NCBI GenBank assembly: GCA_024741835.1
Contig: JAENRP010000271.1
Location: 9,049 to 62,508, forward strand
Direction: 5' to 3'
Origin: Diplocarpon mali
Lineage: Eukaryota; Ascomycota; Leotiomycetes; Helotiales; Drepanopezizaceae
DNA: 53,460 bases
The translations under genes were made by a program, and so were the position numbers. The notes beneath the pieces are model-generated. The model was given only the letters and a program-made list of their open reading frames with translations. It was not told the DNA's origin and made no database searches. The stretch's first letter is position 1, and every line of letters starts with the position of its first letter. Positions 10,751 to 20,627 of the stretch are shown here, one piece after another.

Positions 10751-12533
10751 GGAATCGCCTTTAGTAGCGAGTACTTCTATAGAGAGCTTATTATTAGGTA
10801 AGAGCTGCTAGTAGCGTAAAGCTCGTTTCCTAGCCTTAAGAGGGGTTAGCTCCTAGTCTTAATATAAGAGTATATTAGCTAGCGTATTCGTTATGCCTAT
10901 TTAATATATAATAAGGAAGTTGAAGTTAGCGAAGAACTCCGCTTAGCGAGCCTGCTAGGCTATTAAGTCCTTAGTTGTTATAAAGTACTTAAGGGCTTTA
11001 TGATCTATATATATATATACTATTTTCTAAGCCCTAAGTAGCTTTGCCTTATACTAGTAAAACGATTTAAAAATTACTAAGAGCTCTTTATTATAAATAG
11101 GGTAATTTAACTTAATGTTATTTATAGTCTTTAAGAAGTACTCGATTAGGTGGTAGTTATCGTCTTCTTAGAGTTAGGAGAGTATGCTAACGACTATACT
11201 ATTAGAAGCGTTGGTCTTAAGCCTTATCTACTTCTAAAGGTAATAGTAGTATAAAATCAGGGTTATTTAAAGGCTTAAGCGCAGAGCTTCCTAAGCTTCC
11301 TTATAAGTATTATTAAAGTTAAAAGGAACGTTTCTTATAAGAGCTATTAAAGGTCGGCAGATATGACTATAGCCTTGAATAAACCTTTAGTAGAAGTTAT
11401 AGAACCTTAGGAAGCTTTATACACTGCGTATATTTTTAGTATATTTCCACTTTTAAATAACTAAGACCTTATTAAGGTTTACCTTAATTCTATAAACTTT
11501 GATAATAAACCCTAAGAACTTAATCTTAATAACCCTAAACTCGCTTTTCTTAATATCTACTTAAAGGCTATAGTATTAAAGAATTCCTAAGATCTTTTTA
11601 ATATAAATCTTATAGTTAAAGGAGTTTTCTAAGTAGATTAGAATATCATTTAAGTAAATAGAGTAGAAATCGTTAAGGTAGTTAAGGAGAATATTATTAA
11701 TAAACCTTTAAAAGGTAGCAGGCCTATTTATTAGCTTAAATAGCAAAACCTTATATTTATAGGTCCTATAATACGTGCAAAAGGTAGTTAGGTCCTTAGC
11801 GTCAGCTAATATGCAAATATAGTAAAAGGCTTATTATATATTGATTTTTATAAAAATACAAGCTTTCGATATATATGCTATTATCTTATTAATAAGTGGA
11901 ATCGGATAAGGGTCTTTCTTTATTAGGGCGTTCAGTTTCTAATAATCGACATATAAATATAAGGAGCTATTAGCTTTTCTAATAAAGAGGATTAGGGCTA
12001 CCTAAAGAGAACTTAAAGCTTTAATAAATCCTTTATACAAATTCTTAAGAATATAGCTCTTAACCTTTAAGAGCTATTCGTTAGTAAGGCGGTAAAGGGG
12101 TTCGATTATTAAGTTGTTTTTACCTATTAGCTTGATTTTATAATCTACCCTTAGCCTAGGTTCTAGTAGCTAATTAAAGGCCTAGCAACTAAAGATATTC
12201 TTAAACTCAGCGTACTAAGGCAAGAGCTTTTAGTCTATTAGCTTATTATTGCTCTTATACTTGGCTTGCAGCGCCGAACTAAGGCTAAGGGAGCTAATTT
12301 CAATTTACTTAACCAATTCTCGGCGATTGATTTCTTAGCGATTGATTTCTTAATTTAAATCGTAAATAAAGCTTACGAATATAAACTCTTTAAGCGCTAG
12401 TTCCTAAATTTATATAGCTTATCTTACCTTAATTATAAAGCGGTAGTAAAGGGCGCCGATTGCTAAGGCTAATTTAATAAGCTATCTTTAAAGGAGCGTT
12501 TCTCTTTATTAAAAGAGGGAGCAAGGGGTTTAG

Positions 12534-12777
12534 TATAAGAGGGAGGAGACAACACAAGAATAGGCCTACGTGAAGACCAAAGACAAGAGGGAGGAAGCAC
12601 CATAAGCAGGCTCTCCGAAGACGAGAACTAGGACAATTCACTAGTTGGGGGTAGAATAGGTAGTTGGCATTGCGCGCTGTCTCTAAGTACAACAGTGGTC
12701 CTATATATACCCCTTTCTTGCTCCTCATCTGACCATGTGACCTATGTCACGAGATCCTCCACTTCCAGGTCTCTACA
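12534..12777 (-). repeat. solo LTR of the Gyp3 family, little RIP
   Basis: A 244-bp LTR copy with no internal region sits inside Gyp1 pol. TTAG occurs directly on both sides (12530-12533 and 12778-12781), consistent with a 4-5 bp target duplication. CpA and TpG are common here, unlike in the neighbours. The minus-strand open frame 12474-12728 spans the LTR and is not a gene. Confidence 0.85.
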
Positions 12778-12866
12778 TTAGTACTTTTAATAAGGCCTTC
12801 TTTATATAGTTCAGATCTCTTTTTAAGTCTTTAAAGAAACTACTATCCTTAGGTTTGTAAAAGGCC

Positions 12867-12934
12867 ACTCGCGGGCTAGGCCTAGGAGTAGAATTCGAAT
12901 TTGTAGTTTTCACTTATAGGCTAGGCCTAAGAGT
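12867..12934 (-). repeat. two palindromic motifs in Gyp1 near protease
   Basis: Copies at 12867-12889 and 12912-12934 lie 45 bp apart, the same spacing as the pair at 10683. The first has intact arms ACTCGCGGGC and GCCTAGGAGT. Confidence 0.85.
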
Positions 12935-13560
12935 GGAATTTAAGGCGTTATTACTTACTAGCATTAAGAGCTAAGCTTAGGCTATTTTTAAGTCTTTATC
13001 CTTAGCGTCTATTATAGCTACTTAACGATCGACGTCTTATTAGGCTATTAAGGGTTTTATTAGCTATAAGAGATCGATTAGTATATATTAATTAAAGTAG
13101 AAGATAATAGGCATATCCTTAGGCTAAGAGATACTGTTTTTTCCCTTTCTATAAGACTATTTAAGGTTATAGTACTTTAGGAACTTCCTACTAATTAAAA
13201 CGTCAGTTGCTCTTAAGCTTATAATTAGAAAAGGGAAGTTTATTTATCGCCTATTAATTATAAGGGTAAGTAAGATAGCAAATTAAATAGTTTCTCCCTT
13301 AAGGCTATTATAGCTAATAAAGGTAATCGGTTTAAGCAGTTTAATAAACTTTACCTTAAGTCTTTAAAAGAGCTAGTATACTAAAGATATCTTAAAAATA
13401 CTAAAAATATTAGCTCTATTATTAATATAGGCAACTGTTTTAATAAATGATCTATTTTAAACTAATTCTATAGGAACTAAAAACTAGCGGCCGCTTATTA
13501 ATAGGTAGGAATTAAAATTTAAGTCTTTTTATAAATTGTAACTTATACTATAGTAAGAGT

Positions 13561-14890
13561 CTTTGCTATAGCTTAGTAGTTTCCTAATAGTAGGTCGTTT
13601 TCTATTTCAACTTTAACTATTATAAACTCGCCCTACTTCTTTAGCTTAAGGCAGTCTATCGCATAGTAACTAAGGGCTCTATAATTATAATAAAGATTAG
13701 ACGACGGCTTTAGGCTAGCAGACCTTTTTTAATAGGCCGCCGGCAAAGGGGAATAAGTGCAAAGAGCTAAAGAGGTAGCTATAGCTATAGGTCTTTATAA
13801 CTCCCTTTTCAATATACTAAGGACGCAGTCCTTCGAAGGGGAGAATGCGATAATAGGGGCGACTTATTAAGTATTATAAGCTTCTTCTTACTTAATATTA
13901 TAGGCCTTACGGTTTGCAATAGCTAAGAACTTATCTAAAGTAGTATAATTATTATTTATTTTATACTTCTTTACTTAAAGGTCGTTCTTTAAGGCTAAGG
14001 AGACCTTTTTATAAATATTATCAAACTAGCGAGATTAGTCGATCTTACTAGCTATAGCAAAAGTAATAAACTTAGATTAGAACTTATTATATAATATTAA
14101 ATCTATAGTTAGCCTACTATATTTAAGCTTAGTAGATTAAATATAGTTATAATTAAAGAACCTTTAATCTAAGACCTTAAGGATATTAGTAGTATATATA
14201 AACTTATTAATAAAAATAGGATTTATATATTATAAGATTAGGTTTTAAGCTTTATCTATTATATACTTAAAATAGGTAATAATCTAATCCTTTCTTAAAG
14301 TGAAGTTACTTAAGTACTTTTAAATAAATACCTTTATAGCCATTTTCTAAGTATTATAAGTGATTTTGCCCTAGTGGTTATTAAAATAGGTTTAAAGGTA
14401 CTTAATCTAATAAGGGTCGATAGCTAAGACTAAAGGTCGAATGATCAAAAGGTAGTAGTCTAAGGAAAGTAGTAAGTCGGCGGTAAAGGACTAAGTATTC
14501 TAAGGGCTAGCACTTAAAGAAGAAGGGGCAGTAGTATTATTTTAAAGAGCAGCGGCTATAGTAACGCTAATAAGGTTTACGATTTCGGCCTATTAAGCAG
14601 CTAAAAAGAAAGGGGCCGATATAGTAAGAGTAGATATTATTAAAGAGAGTATATCTTCTTCCTTAACTTCAATTAATAGCAATAGGGTATTTTAAGAATC
14701 TACTAATAAGCTAAGCCTAGGAGTAGAATCTATATTAAGGGAGGTTTCTTCCTAAGTGAGCTTAAGAGGGGGAATATCTCTAGGACCGGGGTTAGCAGTA
14801 AGGCCTGTAGAACTGGTAGCAGTAAGGCCTATAGAACTGGTGGCAGTAAGGCCCGTAGAACTAGTAGTAGTAAGGCCCGTAGAACTAGTG
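13561..14890 (-). pseudogene. Gyp1 gag with zinc-knuckle remnant
   Basis: The minus-strand frame carries many RIP stops. The C-terminal part near 13695-13655 reads Y-N-Y-R-A-L-S-Y-Y-A-I-D-C, which fits a CCHC knuckle (C-x2-C-x4-H-x4-C) in which Cys and His codons became Tyr. Upstream is a helical capsid-like region with L-D-K-F-L-A-I-A (about 13945-13920). The N-terminal part contains the 8-residue tandem repeat A-T-S-S-T-G-L-T from the 24-bp repeats at 14794-14892 and is then interrupted by the solo LTR at 14893. The true start is not determined; it may lie right of 15316. Confidence 0.65.
14702..14724. repeat. degraded palindromic motif in Gyp1 gag
   Basis: Only the right arm is preserved (GCCTAGGAGT). 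The left arm reads ACTAATAAGC. Confidence 0.5.
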
Positions 14891-14892
14891 GC
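14794..14892 (-). repeat. 24-bp tandem repeat in gag, four units plus a split fifth
   Basis: Units start at 14794, 14818, 14842 and 14866, each of the form AGCAGTAAGGCC then a GTAGAACTGGT-like half. The fifth unit is split by the solo LTR: GGC at 14890-14892 resumes as GTGGCAATAAGGCCTGG at 15317. On the minus strand each unit encodes eight residues. Confidence 0.9.
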
Positions 14893-15316
14893 TGTTAAAT
14901 ATAGAATCATAGCTATACTAGCTAAGTAGGAATAGCTAAGGTGGAGTAGCTATACTAGCTAAGTTGGATTAGAAATCATAGCTATACTAAATTTAGCTAT
15001 GAACTCTATATCCTAGCTATGAGTCATAGTTCTATATTTAGCTATGACTTATAGTACTAAGTTTAGCTAAAACTATATTANNNNNNNNNNNNNNNNNNNN
15101 NNNNNNNNNTATACCTATATTGATTTATAATCTAGTATAACTCCAATATACTAGAAGGTTCTAGAAGCTCAAGATATTTTGTATATATAGATTGCTTTGC
15201 TCCTGTAGTTAGGAATCAAGCCTCCAAAGTCTCTAAGTTCTTCCACTACTACTATTACTTACTACTCAATACTACCTTACTCTCTTTACCATATCGGCCA
15301 GCCCTCATATTTCACA
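14893..15316. repeat. solo LTR of an unseen family, hairpin-rich, little RIP
   Basis: A TSD GTGGC flanks it exactly (14888-14892 and 15317-15321). The termini TGTTAAATA and TATTTCACA form an inverted pair with one mismatch. The left half is built of short repeats of ATAGCTATACTAGCTAAGT and inverted copies (ATTTAGCTATGA, CATAGCTATAC) that can fold. It contains the window's only sequence gap. CpA and TpG are frequent. No full-length relative is in the window, so orientation is unknown. Confidence 0.88.
15081..15109. other. sequence gap (29 N)
   Basis: The run of N lies in the repeat-rich, hairpin-prone left half of the solo LTR. The true length is unknown. Confidence 0.95.
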
Positions 15317-15321
15317 GTGGC

Positions 15322-16352
15322 AATAAGGCCTGGTGGTAGAGGTATAATTAACCTTTCACTTCTCTTAAATGGCATAAGATTAGAGGTTATAAGTACTAAC
15401 TCTTCTTATATTATCTGGTTTAATCTAAAGGGACCTAATGCTAAATAGTGACCTATTTAAAAGGGGGAAGATTAATATAGGCAGAGCTATATATATTCTT
15501 AAAGCCTTCTAATAGAGTATATATTAAGGTATTATAGGTTTATAGATCTTAAGAGAGAAGGTTTTACTTTAAGATCATATCTCTATACTAATCAGGAGTT
15601 GCAATAAGGTTATATAAGAAGGGGTGTAATACAAATCCGAGGAAGTAGGGTCTAAAGCTTATTATTCTACTAAAGTTGACCTAGTCTTAAACGGTATAGT
15701 ATAACCTATTAAGGCTAACTAAGTCTCTATATATATATATAGGTATAGGTCTCTTAGTTTATACTTAAGGGTTTCGAAGGAAGGAGTAAGGAGCTTCGAA
15801 GAGTATAAGGAGAGTAGTCGATAAGTATAGGTCGATAGGGAGTATAAAGAAGGTCGATGACTTATTCGCAAGGAGGGTTTTTCAAAGAGTCGAGTTGTAT
15901 TTAAGGGTTTCAAAGGAGTAAGGAGCTTCGAAGAGTAAAAGGAGAGTTATCGATAAGTATAGGTCGATAAAAATAAGGGATATTAAGTATTTATAAGAGA
16001 GGAAGAGATTTAAAAAGAGAAAAGTTATTATACTACTCTAGGCAGCAGCCTATGCTAGTAAAGCAAGGATATAGTAAATAAATTTTTTCTTTTCGAATTG
16101 AAATTAAAGGTGAATTTCCATTTGCAAAATAGAGTAGGTAAAAGGTCGAAAAAACAAGCTAATCTTATATTTAAAGGTCGTTTTTTAGCTTCCTTTAAAA
16201 ACTAGATTAATAAGATCTAAGTGCTATATACAAGTTACTTAAGGCAGTTTATAATAGAAGTATCGAGATCGAGAGATCGAGTTGCTTAAGGCAGTTCGAA
16301 GTGATAATTCTAAAGAGGGTAGATATTAAGCTTCTTAGCAAAGGTTGAGTTG
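15322..16352 (-). other. Gyp1 leader or gag N-terminus, no clear gene
   Basis: This is the stretch between the first gag repeats and the 5' LTR. The minus strand near 15420-15340 is partly open but has no motif I recognise. The minus-strand frame at 15719-15913 is created by the repeat described separately. A purine run with AAAAGGGGGAAGAT at about 15457-15470 resembles a polypurine tract but is not followed by a recognisable LTR. Confidence 0.4.
15769..15969. repeat. direct repeat of about 67 bp in Gyp1 leader
   Basis: Copies are at 15769-15837 and 15905-15969. Both begin GGGTTT, contain GAGTAAGGAGCTTCGAAGAG and end ATAAGTATAGGTCGATA. Each holds the small palindrome CTTCGAAG. Confidence 0.85.
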
Positions 16353-16362
16353 ATCTTTTCTT
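16353..16362 (-). promoter_or_regulatory. Gyp1 primer site complementary to its own LTR
   Basis: The minus strand reads AAGAAAAGAT one base inside the 5' LTR. The LTR carries, on the same strand, ATCTTTTCTT (plus-strand 8868-8877 and 16451-16460), a perfect 10-nt complement. This fits the self-priming scheme known from Tf1-type elements. No match to a tRNA 3' end ending in TGG was seen. Confidence 0.55.
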
Positions 16363-16363
16363 A

Positions 16364-16604
16364 TATTATAACTTGCTCTAAAGCATATAAAGGGGCGATA
16401 ATCGAGTAATGCTGACTATATTACCTTAAGAGGTATGCTATATAATAAAGAAGAAAAGATAAAGAAGAGAGAGTCTTTAATAGAGCTCCTCTAAAATAAG
16501 TATAAGTGCTTCACTAGCGTGCACGTGATCTAGCCACCTTGCTCCCTTAGCGTGCACCTGACTTTGACACGTGATATAACCGTGCATATGATGCGGCCGT
16601 AACA
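16364..16604 (-). repeat. Gyp1 5' LTR
   Basis: This 241-bp direct repeat of 8785-9025 ends GCGGCCGTAACA, with the terminus still unmutated. The right third (16515-16604) is almost free of RIP, while the left part is mutated. Confidence 0.92.
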
Positions 16605-16609
16605 TATAG

Positions 16610-19010
16610 CTATTCGCAACTTTTCCATTAGTATACGAATTAATTATTCCGATCTACTATCTTATTTTAGCATATATAGAGTAGATTCCTTTAAAATCAT
16701 ACCGAGGTTTTCTATAAGTATTCGCATTTATATAAGAGAGTACTCCTTGCCTCTATTAGTTCTCTACCGCTTGATTGTGCAATTGTATTAAGTTTATAAA
16801 AGGCTGATTATCTTCTTATTTGCCTTAAAGGCATTAGATTTGTTTATATAAGTCTATCCCTATCTAGCTATTATAGCTAAGCAAGTAAAGATAAAAGCGT
16901 ATTTATAGCTATTAAGGCCAATTGGCTTTAGATAAACTATATCGACGTATAGCTCGTTAAGTGCCTTCGTAGGTCGAGGGCAAGCTAAACATTTATTAAT
17001 GTATTAGAAAGGTCTGCCTTTCTTATAAAGAGCGCAGATTCGCGTCTTCTTTAATTTTATTTCCTTAATTTGCATATTAGTAATAGTAGATTAGGTCTTT
17101 TTAACCGTTTATAAGCCAGCGTGGCCTAATCGACGGTGCTAGAACTTAATATTAAGAGGTCCATTCTTAATAGTAGCTAGGAAAGCATATCCACTTATAT
17201 AATTAGAAGAGTTAGTAGAAGGCTATTCCTTATTAATATATATATTATTATCAATAGTGCAAATTTCCTTCTTATTAGATAGGAATAGCTTACTATTTCG
17301 ATAGAAGCCTTTGATTTTATTAAGTTTACTACCTAAGTATAGGCAAATAGGTAATTAAGGTATATAGAGAGTATTAATTAACTTAAGAATATATACCTTT
17401 CTATTGGATTTAAGTGCATTGACTTTATAAGTACTAACGCCGAGAGGTTAAATAGATCTATTAACTATACTTAAAGAGGGTAGATTGTCTTAAGCAGTAT
17501 AGGAGGTGAATTTAGAGAGATTATTAGAGATATGCTTACTAATACCTATATTATATAGTCAACGATTCTTTAATTTTAATAAGAAGCAGGAGGTAGAAGA
17601 ACTGACTCCTAGGCCCGGCTTATAAGTGGAAATTGGTTCTAAAAAGGAATCGCCTCCTAATGATAAATTGACTCCTAAGCCTAGCTCGCAAGTGAGAATT
17701 GGCCCTAGGGTTAGTAATAGCATAGTATGCCTAAAGAGGTCATTATCTGACTCTTTGTCTTCCTTCTGAATCTTCTTAAAAGGCTTTTTGCCTTTTAATA
17801 ATAATAATAGTAAGGACTTATCGTCCTTGCCTTTAAGGTAACGGAATACGTACTTCTTTCCTAAGTCCTTCTCCTAGGCCTCTCTTTTCGATTTATTAAT
17901 TGCAAAGCAATCTTCTGCCTTATAGTATAGCTCTAGTTGCTTATAATAAGGATAAGAGGAGTTAGGGAAAGTAGTAGTATTCCTAAAGGTGCTCTTCTTT
18001 AAGTCTTTAAAACCTCTTTTGTTTTCTAACTTCTTATAGTTAGAGGAATACGGCTTACTAGCCGATTTATTACTATATAAGACAGTTCCGTTCATTTTTA
18101 AACTTTATAAGGCTCGAGCTTTATTAGTAATATCTTTAATAAGAGCTTTAAGCGTAATCTCTGATTTTCGTCCAGCTGCTATAGCTAAGCGAAGGTTAAA
18201 GCGTTATCGATCTGCTTAAATAGGCCATCTATTAAAATAGCTAGCAATAAATATAATAGGGTACTAGTAAGAGGGAGAGGCAGAGTCGAGAGCTTCCAAT
18301 TTAGTAATTAAAAGCCTAAAGGCGATAATATAAGCTTTAAGTGAATTGAAGTCGTTATATTTAATAGTGACGTAGGTCTGTATAGTATTATATTCAAGCA
18401 CTGTTCTAAATCCTTTATACTATTTTTAAAGAGCTTCCCATATATCTAAAGCAGATTTATCGCCTTTTATATAAGCTAGTAGGCCTAGTTTATAGTTAAG
18501 TATAATAGCAAGCTTTATCTAAGATTCCTTAGCTTCTTATTTAACCCAACTATCCCTTTTTTTAAGAGTGATAGAATAGTCCTATAAGTCAACCTTAAGT
18601 AGAGCATATATTCTAGCTTTTGTATAAAGATATATAGTTAAGGCGTTTGACTTTGCAAGGTTTAAAACCTTATTCCTCTACTAGCTATAGTCCTCTGCGC
18701 CTTTAAGCTTTTGAGACTTAGGGAGGCTAAGGGCAGCTAAAGATAACGATATCTTATTTATATATATATATATAGAGTTATCGAAAGGAGGAGAAGGAGG
18801 AAGAAGAGGAGATAAACTGTTATATTCGAGTTTAGGGTATTATATATCAGTCCCTATAAGATTAGGTGATTCAGGCAGTAGAGTACTTTTAGCAATTAAG
18901 CTAGTAATCTCAGCTATCAGTCCTAATGATTTAACTATAGTAACGAATCTCGCATAAGCTTGGATTATTGCATAGCGCTCCGGAAGGGGAGTAGCCACTA
19001 TTTTATTATT
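16610..19010 (-). pseudogene. Cop2 gag, GAG-pre-integrase and integrase
   Basis: The minus strand, from the right, reads as follows. Gag starts about 19010 (V-A-T-P-L-P-E-R-Y) and has D-I-W-E-A-L-K near 18440. The region 18095-17874 is the longest open stretch. A linker with two palindrome peptides follows (17693-17605). GAG-pre-integrase shows R-R-L-G-H-A-G-L near 17120. Integrase shows C-A-L-Y-K-K-G-R-P-F-Q then L-N-E-L-Y-V-D-I near 16950, the second catalytic segment R-T-N-R-G-K-E-Y near 16740 (the family has T-D-x-G-x-E-Y), and D-S-R-S-E near 16650. The frame breaks at 16610, where Gyp1 inserted, and resumes at 8779. A CCHC knuckle is not evident. Confidence 0.8.
17605..17693 (-). repeat. 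two palindromic motifs in Cop2 gag-pol linker
   Basis: Copies at 17605-17627 and 17671-17693 lie 66 bp apart (22 codons). On the minus strand they encode S-T-Y-K-P-G-L-G-V and L-T-C-E-L-G-L-G-V in frame, that is, in the opposite motif orientation to the copies in Cop2 pol. Confidence 0.8.
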
Positions 19011-19128
19011 GAAATGACGCTTTTTATATATCGTTAGTTAAGTAAAACTTAAAATATCGATCAGCCTTTTCGTTTATAAGGGAGACTCTAATCGATGGAA
19101 TTTGTCGAATACTATTTATAAGCATATA

Positions 19129-19140
19129 GGGCTTATAACC
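19129..19140 (-). promoter_or_regulatory. Cop2 primer-binding site, half-tRNA type
   Basis: The minus strand reads GGTTATAAGCCC directly after the 5' LTR. With one TpG to TpA change this is GGTTATGAGCCC, the complement of the anticodon arm of initiator tRNA-Met, as in the half-tRNA priming known for Drosophila copia. The same site is seen in Cop3 and Cop1. Confidence 0.7.
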
Positions 19141-19387
19141 TATAGCAAGGAGGTTCTCTGATAGTAAACTTAATAGTAAACTAAAAGAGGGTACGAAGAA
19201 GTATGAGGTGCAAACGACGATGTTAGATATCTTGATTTATAAGAGCTCTCTAACTAAGAGCTATTTAAGGTAAGCGGGCTTCTTAGCGAAGCCGCTAAGT
19301 CATATGGCAAGTCATATGACATATTATATATATGATGTGTCATATGACAGATCATGTGACAAATATGTGACGGGCATACCTGCAACA
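19141..19387 (-). repeat. Cop2 5' LTR
   Basis: The 247-bp LTR starts TATAGCAAGGAGG and ends CCTGCAACA on the plus strand. The end nearest Cop3' (19295-19387) retains many CpA/TpG pairs. The boundary on the primer-site side was set by the position of GGTTATAAGCCC; using only the shared part would give 236 bp. Confidence 0.88.
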
Positions 19388-20130
19388 TAAGTTAGAGCTT
19401 ATAAATAAAAATAAGTAAAGAGGAGATCTAAAGAAGTACTAATAAGATATTAAAGTAATTATATATACTATAATATATATAAGATTAGATATTGCCTTTA
19501 TTATTAAACAACTTAGTTAGAACTTAAAGGATCTAATGCTTTGATATAAGAATACAGTTAAGCGACTTAAAAGGTACCTTTAATTAATAATCATATAGAA
19601 TATAAGATATAGACTAACGAAATATATAAGCGCAAAGCTTAAAGTATATACTAATTCCAATTAGGTAAATATAAAAGGCAGGTAAAGTATATTTAAAAGC
19701 GTAATAGTACTATATAGTAGACCTATATTATAAGAAAGTAGGAAGTAGAAATCAATAGCTATTATAAACATTAAGGCTAAATATATATTGATATTATCTA
19801 ATTATAAGTTAGGATTATAAATCGCTTAAGTTTTAAAAGATATAGGTTTTATTAAGTATATTAAATAAGATAGGAATTATATTAATCTTTAAATAGATAA
19901 TATAAAGGCGATTGTACTTATAAAGAATCCATACTTATATAAGTGATTAAAATATATTAATATTACCTACTACTTTATTTATAACCTTATTATAAAGAAT
20001 AAGTTATTAATTACTTATATCTTAATTAATTAAATAGTAGCAAATGGATTTATAAAGCTATTAAAGATAGTTGTAAAGTTTAAAGCTTTTAAAGATATGC
20101 TAAGGTTATAAAAGGTAGTAAGGGCTTAAT
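19388..20130 (+). pseudogene. Cop3' RT end and RNase H remnant
   Basis: This is the same reading as in Cop3 at 37142-37885. It runs from A-N-K-N-K-Q-R-R-D-L-K-K-Y through I-R-P-D-I-A-F-I, P-I-L-Q-x-S-R-K-Q-K-S-V-A and Q-V-D-N-I-R-A-I to K-Y-I-D-I-A-Y-Y-F-I, with more stops than Cop3. It ends in G-L-P-Y-E-L at the first palindrome copy. Confidence 0.8.
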
Positions 20131-20143
20131 AGGCTTAAGGACG

Positions 20144-20292
20144 ACTCCTAGGCCTGCCTTACGAATTAGGTTATATAGTCTTATAAAGGAAAGTTTTTAA
20201 ATCGACTCTTAGGCTTAAACTGCAAGTTAAGTTACGTAGTCTTATAAAAGAACGCTTTTAGGAAAATTGACTCTTAATCCTATCTTATAAGT
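20144..20292 (+). repeat. three palindromic motifs after Cop3' RNase H
   Basis: Copies at 20144-20166, 20205-20227 and 20270-20292 have spacings of 61 and 65 bp, not multiples of three. They correspond to 37896-38048 in Cop3 (65 and 65 bp) and probably lie at or beyond the pol stop. Confidence 0.8.
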
Positions 20293-20432
20293 AGAGTTTA
20301 GTAATTTTAATAGAGGTTGCTATTAATTAATTATTTTTAATTTAAAGAAATACTTAAGAGTTGGATTAGTATAAAAGGATAGTTATTATTTTTTCTAATT
20401 ATAGGTTAATCAAAGTAAGGTCTAAGTAAAGG

Positions 20433-20627
20433 TATTAAGATAGGTGATATAGCTATTACTTTAATATATCATTATATAATCTTACTATTTAATTAATAGG
20501 ATATTAATATATATATAACTATAAGGAAGAAAGGGGTAACCTTCCTTCCTTAACTCTTATTAATATATCGACTATCGACCTTTAGAAGCCTCCTTTACCT
20601 ACTGCGCCGACCCACTTAAGCTCAATA
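20433..20627 (+). repeat. Cop3' 3' LTR
   Basis: The 195-bp LTR starts TATTAAGATAGGTGATA and ends CTTAAGCTCAATA, and is collinear with the LTRs at 24680, 38187 and 51892. This is the most RIP-mutated copy at its start (TTTAATATATCATTATAT). Confidence 0.92.

Larger units (their letters stand above)
9026..13560 (-). pseudogene. Gyp1 pol: protease, RT, RNase H, integrase, chromodomain
   Basis: The frames are read right to left. A protease remnant near 13440-13395 reads Y-I-N-N-R-A where the family has Y-I-D-x-G-A. RT (about 12400-11500) shows K-L-N-A-L-I-K-K-D-P-Y-P-I-P-L and the catalytic Y-L-N-D-I-L-I-Y near 11655 (D to N). RNase H and integrase follow to about 9700. The C-terminus near 9290-9130 reads K-K-L-E-Y-Q-I-K-W/stop-K-G-A, then R-D-F-H-L-K-N-P, typical of the chromodomain of fungal chromoviruses. 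The frame ends in the polypurine tract. In-frame palindrome peptides (S-T-P-R-P-S-L-x-V) occur at 10683-10750. The solo LTR at 12534-12777 interrupts the region between protease and RT. Confidence 0.85.
8785..16604 (-). mobile_element. Gyp1: full-length Ty3/gypsy chromovirus, minus strand
   Basis: The element is 7820 bp with 241-bp LTRs at both ends and a 5-bp target duplication TATAG at 8780-8784 and 16605-16609, inserted in the Cop2 integrase. The LTR termini are TGTTACG and CGTAACA before RIP. From the right the order is 5' LTR, self-priming-type primer site, leader, gag, protease, RT/RNase H, integrase, chromodomain, polypurine tract, 3' LTR. Two solo LTRs (12534-12777 and 14893-15316) interrupt it. 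Confidence 0.93.
5958..19387 (-). mobile_element. Cop2: minus-strand Ty1/copia element split by Gyp1
   Basis: The element reads right to left: 5' LTR 19141-19387, half-tRNA primer site 19129-19140, gag to integrase 19010-16610, then the Gyp1 insertion (8785-16604), then the remaining pol 8779-6480, a polypurine tract and the 3' LTR (5958-6193). The first 11 bases of the left LTR are replaced by Cop1'. The right flank, TAAGTTAGAGC, is Cop3 RT sequence (compare 37140), so Cop2 sits inside Cop3'. Its left target duplication is outside the window. Confidence 0.88.
19388..20627 (+). mobile_element. Cop3': 3' remnant of a Ty1/copia element
   Basis: This is collinear with 37142-38381 of Cop3 (end of RT, RNase H, 3' region, LTR). 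The rest lies left of the window, separated by Cop2. After the LTR the sequence AATTTAATAG is Cop2-type LTR, so Cop3' sits in an older Cop2 LTR. AATTT (AACTT before RIP) is the expected right target duplication. Confidence 0.85.

Noticed and set aside
12474..12728. 84-codon minus-strand open frame with hydrophobic stretch
   Set aside because: It lies across a solo LTR boundary and reflects absence of RIP there, not a gene.
14794..14892. possible CRISPR-like array
   Set aside because: The 24-bp units are head-to-tail without spacers and are in frame with gag. A CRISPR is not expected in a fungal retrotransposon.
15457..15475. polypurine tract followed by an LTR start (AAAAGGGGGAAGAT then TAATATAGG)
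   Set aside because: No second copy of the following sequence and no target duplication were found, so an extra element cannot be supported.
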